Source: Mucilaginibacter sp. (GTDB lineage: Bacteria; Bacteroidota; Bacteroidia; Sphingobacteriales; Sphingobacteriaceae). From it: 64,000 nt of DNA. The first letter of the stretch is position 1; each line of letters opens with the position of its first letter. This document shows positions 8,853-17,482 of the stretch, piece after piece. The stretch lies in the NCBI RefSeq assembly GCF_028288205.1, contig NZ_JAQBOD010000062.1:143934-207933 (forward strand), written 5' to 3'. The translations under genes and the position numbers were made by a program. A model generated the notes under the pieces. It had not been told where the DNA came from. It did not search any database and was given only the letters and a program-made list of their open reading frames with translations.

Positions 8853-9161
8853 ATGTACGCAATAGTAAGTATAGCAGGACAGCAATTTAAGGTTGCTAAA
8901 GACCAGCAGATCTTTGTACACAGATTACAAGGAGATGAGGGCGCTAATATTGAATTTGACAATGTGTTGTTAGCAGAAAACGAAGGTAAATTCAAATTGG
9001 GAACCGATTTGAAAAGCGCTAAAGTATCAGCTAAGATCGTGTCTCATTTAAAAGGTGATAAAGTAATTATCTTCAAAAAGAAAAGAAGAAAAGGTTACAA
9101 AAAGAAAAACGGTCACCGTCAGCAATTTACCAAGATCGAGATAACCGGTATAACTTTATAA
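8853..9161 (+). CDS. rplU: 50S ribosomal protein L21
   Basis: The 102-residue protein has the full L21 signature: YAIVSIAGQQFKVAKDQQIF at the N-terminus and the basic C-terminal KKKRRKGYKKKNGHRQQFT loop that binds 23S rRNA. L21 sits on the large subunit next to L20 and domain II of 23S rRNA. It is followed 46 bases later by rpmA, the usual L21-L27 operon. Length and start are standard. Confidence 0.98.
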   Translation: MYAIVSIAGQQFKVAKDQQIFVHRLQGDEGANIEFDNVLLAENEGKFKLGTDLKSAKVSAKIVSHLKGDKVIIFKKKRRKGYKKKNGHRQQFTKIEITGITL

Positions 9162-9207
9162 TCAGATTTTTAAAACAAGGCTTTACAGCTTTATAAAAAT
9201 ATAAGAA

Positions 9208-9657
9208 ATGGCACACAAAAAAGGGGCCGGTAGTTCAAGAAACGGCCGCGAGTCACATAGCAAACGTTTAGGTATCAAGATATTTGGTGGTCAGCCGGCA
9301 ATTGCCGGTAATATCATCGTTCGTCAGCGTGGTACTAAACACAATCCGGGCCTTAACGTAGGTATCGGCAGAGATCATACCTTATTTGCTTTAACAGCAG
9401 GCGAAGTAGTTTTCAAAAAGAAAGCAGATAACCGTTCATACGTATCTGTAATTCCTTTTGCAATTGCACCCGTAGCAGAAGATGCTGCACCGGCGCCTAA
9501 AGCAAAAGCAGCAGCTAAACCGGTTGTTGAAAAAGCACCTGAAGTTGTTGCGGAAGCAGCAGCAGCGCCTGTAGCTGAAGAAGCTGCAGCTCCAAAGAAA
9601 AAAGCAGCTCCTAAAAAGAAAGCTGCAGGTACTGAAGAAGCACCTGCAGCTGAGTAA
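9208..9657 (+). CDS. rpmA: 50S ribosomal protein L27 with long Ala/Lys/Glu-rich C-terminal tail
   Basis: Residues 1-85 are a standard L27, beginning [20 protein letters not shown] and continuing with [15 protein letters not shown] and the GRDHTLFAL core. Its flexible N-terminus reaches the peptidyl-transferase centre. There is no cleavable N-terminal extension of the Firmicutes type. After VIPFA the protein continues for about 64 more residues of Ala, Pro, Lys and Glu, including two [17 protein letters not shown] blocks. The usual family length is about 85-95 residues, so this tail is unusual. A strong terminator follows directly, so the tail is not a reading-through artefact. Confidence 0.97.
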   Translation: MAHKKGAGSSRNGRESHSKRLGIKIFGGQPAIAGNIIVRQRGTKHNPGLNVGIGRDHTLFALTAGEVVFKKKADNRSYVSVIPFAIAPVAEDAAPAPKAKAAAKPVVEKAPEVVAEAAAAPVAEEAAAPKKKAAPKKKAAGTEEAPAAE

Positions 9658-9676
9658 TTAGTAAAGCTTATAATAT

Positions 9677-9710
9677 TAAAAAGCCCGTATCATTGATACG
9701 GGCTTTTTTG
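9677..9710 (+). terminator. Rho-independent terminator of rplU-rpmA
   Basis: A perfect hairpin with stem AAAGCCCGTATCA / TGATACGGGCTTT and a T-run (TTTTTT, ending at 9709) starts 20 bases after the rpmA stop. Confidence 0.92.
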
Positions 9711-9743
9711 TTTGCAATAGTAGGGTGTTGCCCTGGGGGCCCT

Positions 9744-12050
9744 TTAAGCCTTCAATGGCATTTCTCCCATCTCCAAAACTAACGTCCCCCCATTTACCAG
9801 ATCGCTATGCGAAAACCATAATGTATCCAGTTTCTTCCCGTTCATTTTAGCTGATTGAATATACTTATGAGTTTTTGAACAACCATTTGCTATCAGCGTA
9901 AACATTTTGCCATTCGGCAGATCAATAGTTATCTTACTAAACACCGGGCTGGTAATGGTATACATAGGCACACCTGGTTTAACAGGAAAAAATCCCATTG
10001 CTGAAAATACTACTACTGCCGACATGGATCCGCCATCTTCGTCACCCGGAACGCCTAATACATTATCCTTGAACCAGGTATCTAACACATACCGTGTCCA
10101 TTTCTGTGTTTTCCACGGCGAATTGGTATAGTTATATAAATATGGAATATAGAACGCGCATTGATTACCCATAGAGAATTGCCCTGTTAATGCCGTCATA
10201 TCCTGGAACTTTGCCAGGAACGATGCACGGTTAGATTCTAATCCGTCCCTAAAAAATTGGTCAAGCTCTTGTTCGAATTTTTCTTTCCCACCCATTAAGG
10301 CTATTACACCTTCAACATCGTGTTGTATATTCCATTTATAAGTTAAGCCGTTATTCTCGTTATAGTAAGCGCCCCCTTCTGTTTTTGGGTTAATATTTAT
10401 CCAATCGCCTTTAGCGTCCTTAGGCAAAAAAAGCATTGCTTCTTTGTTCCATAGGTTCTTATAATTATTGGCTCGCGGAGCGTGGCGGTTATACACTGGA
10501 GTATTCCCTAACTCCTTTGCCATTTCGCTTAAGGCCCAGGCATCATAGCTACCCGCCAATGTAACTGCAACTGCCGAACGCTGGCCATGCCTTGCAATTG
10601 GGTCGGTTTCAGCTTCGCCGGGGTGTAAGGCAGGGTAATAACCCTTTTCATAATAAAAATCCTCTAATGCGCCCTTAGGGCCATTTCTTGATGGGAGCAT
10701 AGTAGCTTGTTCTGCACTCTTTAACATGCCTTCAAGCGCTTTATTAGCATCGAAATTGCGAATACCCTTTCGGTATGCATCCAAAAACATAATAGACGAA
10801 TGAAAACTTAGCATCCCTTCACGGTCGCCAAAGGTTTTAGGGTACTCAGGCACCCAACCGCTTTGCTGATACACAATGACATAAGACTGTAGCATATCTC
10901 CCTCCGCTTTTGGATCAAGGATGGTACGCAAGGGGTGCATCGCTATAAAATTTCCCCAGCTATAATCATCTGTATAAAATGGCCGTTTATCTTCATGAAC
11001 CTGACCATCATAGGCACTAAAATATTTTCCATCTTCTGTTATGTTGATCATCCGGGCATAACAGCGGTACAGGGCTGTATAAAATGTGCGTTTTTGCCCA
11101 ACAGTACCTCCTTCAACTTTTATCTGGCCGATAACCTTTTTCCAGGCTGCTTTGCTTTTATCCGCTAACTGCTGAAATGTGATGGTTAAAAGTTCTTCAT
11201 TATAATTCTTTTCAGCCTGTTCTTCACTGATAAAAGAAGTAGCATACCTAAATTCTATAACTGATGGTTCATTTTCGCTATAGCTCATCCAAGCTTTTTC
11301 GCCCGCCATCGTTTTAGGTTTTGGCTTTGGGCCACCCGCATTATATTTGCCCCAGTCTTTTTCGCCTGCTGATTTTCCGCTTATGGGTTTCCCGGAGAAA
11401 ATGCCATACATATAGGCTTTACCTTTTTGTTGATGGATAGCATCTATCACAAATTCGGTTCCTGATATTTTATTTCCGTTAGTAATGGTGAATATCCCAT
11501 TTTCATAACAATGATTCAACAGGATATTTTTCTTAACCCCTTTTGGAAACGTAAACCTATAAATACCGCCGTTTTTACCTACAGTATGCTCCACCCTTAT
11601 ATCCTCATCAATAAGAGTTGTTGCGTAATACCAGGGGCGCGTAATTTCCAGATCATGGTCATAGGTCATTCTTCCGTTCCAGTCTGTATCAGTTATTACA
11701 CCTTTTGATGGCTTTATAGAAAAAATAACCTGTGGTGTTATAATGTTTAAAGCCAGCAGTGGGAAGCCTGTTATCTGGTCATCGGTATAATCCTGCCGGC
11801 GCGGAAACGTCCGCACCATTTGGTTAGGTAAATGCACTACCGGGCGGTTTGTATTGAGCAACGGGGCTATATTACCAATTATTGGATCAATATATTGTAA
11901 ATAGTCTTCTTCGCTTTTGGCGTGATTTTGTTCGTCAGTAGCATCAACTGATCTGTTAATTTCCTTTGGTATAATAGCTGTAGCAGCTATCATCCCACCG
12001 GCTTGTACAAATTTTCGCCTTGATATGCCGTCTTTAGGTTCTTCTTTCAT
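9744..12050 (-). CDS. GH92 family alpha-mannosidase, Tat-exported
   Basis: The 768-residue protein begins with a twin-arginine signal (SRRKFVQAGGMIAATAIIP, about residues 10-28), so it is exported folded. The body has GH92 features: the N-terminal beta-sandwich domain (about 45-300), then an (alpha/alpha)6 domain with YTDDYSWGNFIAMHPL, a histidine-rich RHGQRSAVAVTLAGSYDAW stretch and the late GDEDGGSMSAVVVFSAMGFF motif containing the catalytic acidic residues. GH92 enzymes are Ca2+-dependent exo-mannosidases acting on alpha-linked mannose in N-glycans or yeast mannan. The gene follows a second Tat-exported protein by 2 bases, so the two are one operon. No SusC/SusD pair is nearby. Confidence 0.92.
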   Translation of the reverse strand: MKEEPKDGISRRKFVQAGGMIAATAIIPKEINRSVDATDEQNHAKSEEDYLQYIDPIIGNIAPLLNTNRPVVHLPNQMVRTFPRRQDYTDDQITGFPLLALNIITPQVIFSIKPSKGVITDTDWNGRMTYDHDLEITRPWYYATTLIDEDIRVEHTVGKNGGIYRFTFPKGVKKNILLNHCYENGIFTITNGNKISGTEFVIDAIHQQKGKAYMYGIFSGKPISGKSAGEKDWGKYNAGGPKPKPKTMAGEKAWMSYSENEPSVIEFRYATSFISEEQAEKNYNEELLTITFQQLADKSKAAWKKVIGQIKVEGGTVGQKRTFYTALYRCYARMINITEDGKYFSAYDGQVHEDKRPFYTDDYSWGNFIAMHPLRTILDPKAEGDMLQSYVIVYQQSGWVPEYPKTFGDREGMLSFHSSIMFLDAYRKGIRNFDANKALEGMLKSAEQATMLPSRNGPKGALEDFYYEKGYYPALHPGEAETDPIARHGQRSAVAVTLAGSYDAWALSEMAKELGNTPVYNRHAPRANNYKNLWNKEAMLFLPKDAKGDWININPKTEGGAYYNENNGLTYKWNIQHDVEGVIALMGGKEKFEQELDQFFRDGLESNRASFLAKFQDMTALTGQFSMGNQCAFYIPYLYNYTNSPWKTQKWTRYVLDTWFKDNVLGVPGDEDGGSMSAVVVFSAMGFFPVKPGVPMYTITSPVFSKITIDLPNGKMFTLIANGCSKTHKYIQSAKMNGKKLDTLWFSHSDLVNGGTLVLEMGEMPLKA

Positions 12051-12052
12051 AC

Positions 12053-13597
12053 TTATCCTTTCATAGCCTCACGTATCGCGCGTCCGGCGGCATCTATGTG
12101 CTCCAGTTTCATTTCAGAATATTTACGCGATAGGATCACGCCATTGGCACCTGCCTTATAAGCAGCAAGCGTAGCATTGTAAACATCGTCGGGCGTTTGC
12201 TGGTGACTTTTTTTACCTACCGGGATGCCAATATCAATACCGGGCAGGATAGGGCACTTGCCTTTTACACCGGCAATTGCACGTTGAGTTTCGCGGAAAA
12301 CATAATCAGGAGATAATCCCTCAATAGCCAGCTTATCTAAGGCAGCCTCTTTTTCACTATAACCAAGCAGGTGATTATTGAAACGCATCAATTCTTCGGG
12401 CGGTACATCTTTAAATATGGTCGACGCTATATTATGGATGAACCTGGCATAACGTTCGCCGCCAACATTGTTGTACATAACCACTTTTAAAAAGTCTACA
12501 CGCTGAGCCAAATTCTCATAATCCCTGGTAGCTCTAAAAAACGGATTAAATGAATTTACATGCTCAATATGTAAACCAACCAATTGTTTTTTGCCTATGG
12601 CTTTTACCGCTTTGTAAACATCATCAACTATTTGGTGCTTGCCAATATCAAACAGTTTATCCCAGGCTACTATCTCCGGGTACTCCAGCATAATACGCTG
12701 AAATTCTACATAATAACCGTCACTTGGTCTTAGATCTTTTAATGCTGCTTTAGCAAATTCATCCAGCTTGTGGTAGCCTTCTTTTGCCCGCTCAAAATTA
12801 ATGTTGTATTTCTTTGCCTCCTGCTGGTGATAATTGCAAAAACAAGTAGACTTTGACGGGTCGATATTAGTAACAATATGGCTCGCTCCAAGCGCGTTTA
12901 ACAGCGGTCCGTTACGCTCATTAAATACTACAATACCATCAACATCATAGGATGTGCAGGTATCAGTTGCCAGCGCCGTCCAAAACTCGCGTACATTAGG
13001 ATTGAAAAGGCATAGCGTTACAGCTTTACGGCCCAACAGGTCTATCTCGCGGCATTCATCTATTCCGGGTACATCATTGCGCCATTGGTCTTCAATGGTA
13101 GCAAATACTTTCATACCGCGCTTTTTTGATGCTTTTAATACTTCGGCTACAATGTCACGGTCGCCATATTCCGGCGAATGGGTATCCTTTAATACAGTAT
13201 TTTTGTAGTATTTAGCATGAGGTATGGCATAATTACCGCCATGAAAGTTTTTATCAGGCTCCTGCGGACCGTGATCCGGGAACGGATTACCGGTGATCAT
13301 CCGGCTGGCAAGACCGGTGCCATAAGTAAATGTATTTAAAAATACGGTATTGATAGATCCGCGTTTTTGCAAAATATCTAATACGTTATCAACGCCTTCT
13401 TCTACAAATGAGTTAACACCTACCTGTAACGCGTTAATCATATCTTTGCCCGGTTTATTGGCAGCAAAAATTGCCGACATATTTATAAACGGCCCGGCAG
13501 CAGCCAATGCAGCCAGCGTTGCACTGTTTTTAATAAATATACGACGTGAATTTTTTCCATCAGCCAAAGCAGCCGTTGATCGCTTTTGTGGTTTCAT
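12053..13597 (-). CDS. Tat-exported putative TIM-barrel protein paired with GH92
   Basis: The 514-residue protein has a twin-arginine signal at about residues 17-45 (SRRIFIKNSATLAALAAAGP). The mature part reads like a TIM-barrel: DGIVVFNERNGPLLNAL, YVEFQRIMLEYPEIVAWDKL, KQLVGLHIEHVN and the C-terminal ANGVILSRKYSEMKLEHI repeats fit alternating beta-strands and helices. Acidic residues at strand ends (FNERN, EFQR) could be catalytic, as in glycoside hydrolases, but I cannot assign a CAZy family. It lies 2 bases upstream of the GH92 gene, so it probably works on the same glycan. The function is inferred from context only. Confidence 0.7.
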   Translation of the reverse strand: MKPQKRSTAALADGKNSRRIFIKNSATLAALAAAGPFINMSAIFAANKPGKDMINALQVGVNSFVEEGVDNVLDILQKRGSINTVFLNTFTYGTGLASRMITGNPFPDHGPQEPDKNFHGGNYAIPHAKYYKNTVLKDTHSPEYGDRDIVAEVLKASKKRGMKVFATIEDQWRNDVPGIDECREIDLLGRKAVTLCLFNPNVREFWTALATDTCTSYDVDGIVVFNERNGPLLNALGASHIVTNIDPSKSTCFCNYHQQEAKKYNINFERAKEGYHKLDEFAKAALKDLRPSDGYYVEFQRIMLEYPEIVAWDKLFDIGKHQIVDDVYKAVKAIGKKQLVGLHIEHVNSFNPFFRATRDYENLAQRVDFLKVVMYNNVGGERYARFIHNIASTIFKDVPPEELMRFNNHLLGYSEKEAALDKLAIEGLSPDYVFRETQRAIAGVKGKCPILPGIDIGIPVGKKSHQQTPDDVYNATLAAYKAGANGVILSRKYSEMKLEHIDAAGRAIREAMKG

Positions 13598-13708
13598 ATA
13601 TGGTTTATATTGGGAAATATAAATATGCTAAATCTAATTAGCATACCATACTATGAAGCCGTAAAAAAGCTGATACGATTATTCAGACGTTTATAATTTA
13701 TAGCTTAT

Positions 13709-14119
13709 CTAAGACTTTATCAGCTTAAAATTAATAGGAATAGAACATAATACACGTACTGGTTTTCCAGCCCGCATACCCGGCTTCCATTTATTTAACC
13801 TTTTTATAACCCTTAATATTTCATGGTCTTGTTTCTCAGAAAAGCCGTGTAATACCTTTAGGTTAGATATGCTGCCGTCCTTTTCTATAACCATCATTAC
13901 AATTACTCGGCCCTGGCGTTCGCCTATCCTATCTGTAAATGTGTAGGGGATACGATGCAAACGGGCATAGAACCTATCCATACCATCTTTAAATTCGGGT
14001 GCTACATCAATATTGGTGGTAAAAATTGTGTCTTGATCGGGCGAGGTTATGGCTTGGACCTGCGCTTGGGTTTTAAGTGCAAATAGGGTAGTAATTAGAA
14101 TGAATAGAACCGTTTTCAT
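13709..14119 (-). CDS. Secreted TonB C-terminal domain protein
   Basis: The 136-residue protein has a signal peptide (1-19, ending LKTQAQ) and a TonB C-terminal fold at about 65-132: GRVIVMMVIEKDGSISNLKV, then LNKWKPGMRAGKPVRV. There is no proline-rich linker and the N-terminus looks cleavable, so it is not a full energy transducer. Such short periplasmic TonB-like proteins are common in Bacteroidota and their role is uncertain. It is separated from its neighbours by 50-110 bases and is probably transcribed alone. Confidence 0.82.
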   Translation of the reverse strand: MKTVLFILITTLFALKTQAQVQAITSPDQDTIFTTNIDVAPEFKDGMDRFYARLHRIPYTFTDRIGERQGRVIVMMVIEKDGSISNLKVLHGFSEKQDHEILRVIKRLNKWKPGMRAGKPVRVLCSIPINFKLIKS

Positions 14120-14169
14120 ATCTAATATAAATTGTCAATAACAACCAGGAATTACAATACCTAAAGTTA

Positions 14170-15144
14170 CTAATTTTCCCTCACCATTAACCCATCTGCA
14201 AAATCACGCAGGTATTGTTTATTTTCTTCGGGCAGGTTTATTTTTTCAAGAGCTCCAAAGGCTTTATCGGCATAAGCATGCATGGCTGTCTCTGCATATT
14301 GTCTTACCTGTACAGCGCTGTATATTGCTGTAACGGCTTCTACTTTTTCCTGCTGATCAAACTGTTTTAAATTTATCCAGTGGTTTAGTTCGGCAGTTTG
14401 CTTATCGTTAGCCAGTTCAAGCGTTTTTATAAGCAGGTAAGTTTTTTTGTTTGATATAATATCGCCGCCAACCTGTTTGCCAAATTTTTCGGGCGAGCCG
14501 TAAACATCCAGGATATCATCCTGCAATTGAAAGGCTAAACCTAAATTCTCGCCAAAATCAGCTATTAATTCCGCATCTTTCATATCGGCCCCGCCTAATA
14601 TCGATCCTATTTTTAAAGCGCCGCCTAATACCACAGCGGTTTTAAGGCGTATCATATAAATGTATTCGTCAATTTTTACATCATTACGCATTTCAAAATC
14701 CATATCCAACTGCTGCCCCTCACAAACACCCACAGCTGTTTTATTAAAAATATCAAGTATAACGCGCAGCAAATGATCTTCAACTTGCATCATCAGCTTA
14801 TAACCTTCAATCAACATTACATCGCCTGATAGTATGGCCGCGTTTTGGTTCCAGCGTTCATGTACAGTCGCTTTGCCACGACGTAATGGGGCATTGTCCA
14901 TTATATCATCATGCATCAAAGTAAAATTGTGAAATACCTCAATAGCAAGGGCAGGGGGAAGGGCCTTCTCAACATCGCCGCCAAACAGATCGCAAGCCAT
15001 TAAAAGCAGCGCCGGGCGCATACGTTTGCCGCCCATTTTTAAGATATAGCTTATAGGCTCATACAATTCGGCAGGATAGGCAGGATAGGTAAGTTTGGTA
15101 ACCGCGTTATCAATTAGCAGCTGTAAATCTTTTAGTTCTTTCAT
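14170..15144 (-). CDS. Polyprenyl (geranylgeranyl/farnesyl-type) diphosphate synthase
   Basis: The 324-residue protein carries both aspartate-rich motifs of trans-prenyl synthases: HDDIMDNAPLRRG near residue 87 and QLQDDILDVYG near residue 215. GGKRMRPALLLMACDLFGG near 33-51 binds isopentenyl diphosphate. It condenses IPP with allylic diphosphates to make isoprenoid chains used for quinones, carotenoids or undecaprenyl carriers. The chain length cannot be told securely; the residues before the first motif (EVFHNFTLMHDD) would set it. It lies about 100 bases downstream of rnr on the same strand. Confidence 0.93.
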   Translation of the reverse strand: MKELKDLQLLIDNAVTKLTYPAYPAELYEPISYILKMGGKRMRPALLLMACDLFGGDVEKALPPALAIEVFHNFTLMHDDIMDNAPLRRGKATVHERWNQNAAILSGDVMLIEGYKLMMQVEDHLLRVILDIFNKTAVGVCEGQQLDMDFEMRNDVKIDEYIYMIRLKTAVVLGGALKIGSILGGADMKDAELIADFGENLGLAFQLQDDILDVYGSPEKFGKQVGGDIISNKKTYLLIKTLELANDKQTAELNHWINLKQFDQQEKVEAVTAIYSAVQVRQYAETAMHAYADKAFGALEKINLPEENKQYLRDFADGLMVREN

Positions 15145-15250
15145 TTTTTGTGGAATGGTGAATTATTGATTGAGTTAAGTGGTTGCTTGATTTATTATTA
15201 ACCAAGCTTATTTAACTTAATCAACCTAATCCAACTTAATTAACTGCAAA

Positions 15251-17389
15251 CTAATCCTGTACTAATGAAAAATCAATTTGCTTTTTAGTGAGATCGACGT
15301 TTTTTACACGTATTTGCACCTCATCTCCCAGCTGATAAACCTTCTTTTTACGCTGACCGATAATGGCATAATTTTTCTCGTCTAAAGTATAAAAATCATC
15401 AGAAATATCACGCAAACGAATCATGCCCTCGCATTTATTTTCAATTATTTCTACATACATGCCCCATTCTGTAACGCCTGATATCACCCCGCTGTAAATA
15501 TTACCTACCTGGTCTTTTAAAAACTCGGCCTGTTTGTATTTAACTGATGAGCGTTCGGCATCAGCAGCTTTTTTCTCCATTTGCGATGCATACTGACACA
15601 TTTTTTCATAATGATCTGCATTAACCGACTGGCCGCCATCTAAATAATGCTGCAATAACCTATGCACCATCACATCCGGATAACGGCGAATGGGAGAGGT
15701 GAAGTGTGTATAATGATCAAACGCCAAACCGTAATGGCTACTGGTTTTGGTGGTATAAATAGCTTTCGCCATTGACCGTATAGCCAGGTGAGTTAATACA
15801 TTTTGTTCTTTTTTGCCTTCTACGTCCTCCATCAAAAAATTAAGAGATTTAGCCGTTTCTTTATCAGATTTAGTATTGATCTTATATCCAAACCTGGCGG
15901 CAAACAGCGCAAAATTGGCTAATGATTCGGGTTTAGGCGAATCATGGGCACGGTATACAAAGGTGTATTTATTTTTGCCTTTGCCTTTATTGCTTACAAA
16001 TTCGGCAACCTTACGATTAGCCAATAGCATAAAATCCTCTATTAGCTTATGTGCATCCTTACGTTCTTTTACATATACGCCGGTTGGTTTGCCTTTTTCA
16101 TCCAGCATGAATTTCACTTCGGTAGTTTCAAAACTAATGGCGCCGTTTTTAAATTTACGGTCGCGCAGTATATAAGCCAGCTCATTTAATTTTAATATTT
16201 CGCTGGTATAATCTCCTTGCTTGGTTTCTATAACTTCCTGCACTTCTTCATAGGTGAAGCGCCTGTTGGAGTGGATAACCGTTTTACCAAACCATTCGTT
16301 AACAATATGCGCCTGCTCATCCAGCTCAAATACGGCTGCAAAGCAAAGTTTATCTTCATTAGGGCGCAAAGAGCATAGTCCATTTGATAAGCGCTCAGGG
16401 AGCATAGGAATAACTCTGTCGACCAAATAAACCGAGGTTCCGCGGTCAAAGGCTTCTTTATCTAAGGCAGAATCCGGTATAATATAGTGCGACACGTCTG
16501 CTATATGTACGCCAACTTCATAGTTGCCATTTTCTAAAATTTTAAATGATAGGGCATCATCAAAATCCTTTGCATCAAAAGGGTCAATAGTAAATGTAAT
16601 AACCTCCCTGAAATCGCGTCTTTTTGCTGTTTCCTGCGATGTTATATCTGCTGATATCGCTTCGGCACCATGTTCAACCTCGGCAGGAAAAGATAAAGGA
16701 AAACCATATTCCGCCAGGATAGCGTTCATTTCGGTATCATTCTCGCCCTGTGTGCCTAAAATGTGTTTAATGCGGCCAACCGGGTTTTTAGCCTGTGCGG
16801 GCCAATCGGTAATTTCAGCAACTGCTTTAATACCATTCTTTGCCCCGTTAAGCTCGCTCATCGGGATAAAGATATCATGCATCATTTTGCGGTCATCAGG
16901 AATGAAAAAGGCAAAACGTTCTGATAGTTTAACTATACCTGTAAATTCCATTTTAGCGCGCTGCAATATTTCTATTACCTCGCCTTCCTGGCGTTTGCCC
17001 TTACTTTTAGCATATACATAAACTTTAACACGGTCGCCGTTTAGGGCGTTACGTAGTTTACGCGGGGCTACAAAAATGTCGGTCTCATCCGGGTCATCGG
17101 TAACGATGAAGGCCGAGCCATCATTGGTAAGGTCAACCTTACCTTCAATAAATGTTTTTAATTCTAATAACTGGAATTTTCCGGGAGAAACTTCTTTTAA
17201 AACCTGTTTAAAGGTTTCTTCCTTTAAAATATCATATATGGTGTTTTTTGCATCAGGATCGCGCACATTTAGTTTAGCCGAAACCTGTTTGTAGTTTAGT
17301 GGGGTATTGGCATTCTGTTCAAATATATCAAGAACCATTTGCGTTAGCACCTGGTCTATTGTAGAGCTTTTTTTCTTTTTGTTAGACAT
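15251..17389 (-). CDS. rnr: Ribonuclease R (RNB family exoribonuclease)
   Basis: The 712-residue hydrolytic 3'-5' exoribonuclease degrades structured RNA and takes part in rRNA and tmRNA quality control. Order of domains: N-terminal winged helix (about 5-65), two cold-shock domains (about 65-225), the RNB catalytic domain (about 250-580) with the TIDPFDAKDFDDALSF acidic cluster that binds two Mg2+, and a C-terminal S1 domain (about 625-710, SGVISGVTEWGMYVEI). The length fits RNase R. The C-terminal basic tail of the E. coli enzyme is missing, as is common in Bacteroidota. Confidence 0.96.
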   Translation of the reverse strand: MSNKKKKSSTIDQVLTQMVLDIFEQNANTPLNYKQVSAKLNVRDPDAKNTIYDILKEETFKQVLKEVSPGKFQLLELKTFIEGKVDLTNDGSAFIVTDDPDETDIFVAPRKLRNALNGDRVKVYVYAKSKGKRQEGEVIEILQRAKMEFTGIVKLSERFAFFIPDDRKMMHDIFIPMSELNGAKNGIKAVAEITDWPAQAKNPVGRIKHILGTQGENDTEMNAILAEYGFPLSFPAEVEHGAEAISADITSQETAKRRDFREVITFTIDPFDAKDFDDALSFKILENGNYEVGVHIADVSHYIIPDSALDKEAFDRGTSVYLVDRVIPMLPERLSNGLCSLRPNEDKLCFAAVFELDEQAHIVNEWFGKTVIHSNRRFTYEEVQEVIETKQGDYTSEILKLNELAYILRDRKFKNGAISFETTEVKFMLDEKGKPTGVYVKERKDAHKLIEDFMLLANRKVAEFVSNKGKGKNKYTFVYRAHDSPKPESLANFALFAARFGYKINTKSDKETAKSLNFLMEDVEGKKEQNVLTHLAIRSMAKAIYTTKTSSHYGLAFDHYTHFTSPIRRYPDVMVHRLLQHYLDGGQSVNADHYEKMCQYASQMEKKAADAERSSVKYKQAEFLKDQVGNIYSGVISGVTEWGMYVEIIENKCEGMIRLRDISDDFYTLDEKNYAIIGQRKKKVYQLGDEVQIRVKNVDLTKKQIDFSLVQD

Positions 17390-17428
17390 AGATAGTATTA
17401 AGTATTATGTAAAGATACGGAAAAGATG

Positions 17429-17482
17429 AATGCGGAAGTCGGAATGCCGATTGCGGAAGTTTATAATTCCGACTTTCGCATT
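17429..17482. repeat. Inverted repeat between ABC transporter and rnr genes
   Basis: Arms AATGCGGAAGTCGGAAT (17429-17445) and ATTCCGACTTTCGCATT (17466-17482) pair with one G:T wobble around a 20-base loop. The right arm overlaps the stop codon of the ABC transporter gene. It may act as a weak terminator or be a small dispersed palindrome. Confidence 0.65.

Noticed and set aside
16524..17021. 165-codon plus-strand frame inside rnr
   Set aside because: The minus strand encodes RNase R with intact RNB and cold-shock motifs; this frame has no family signal.
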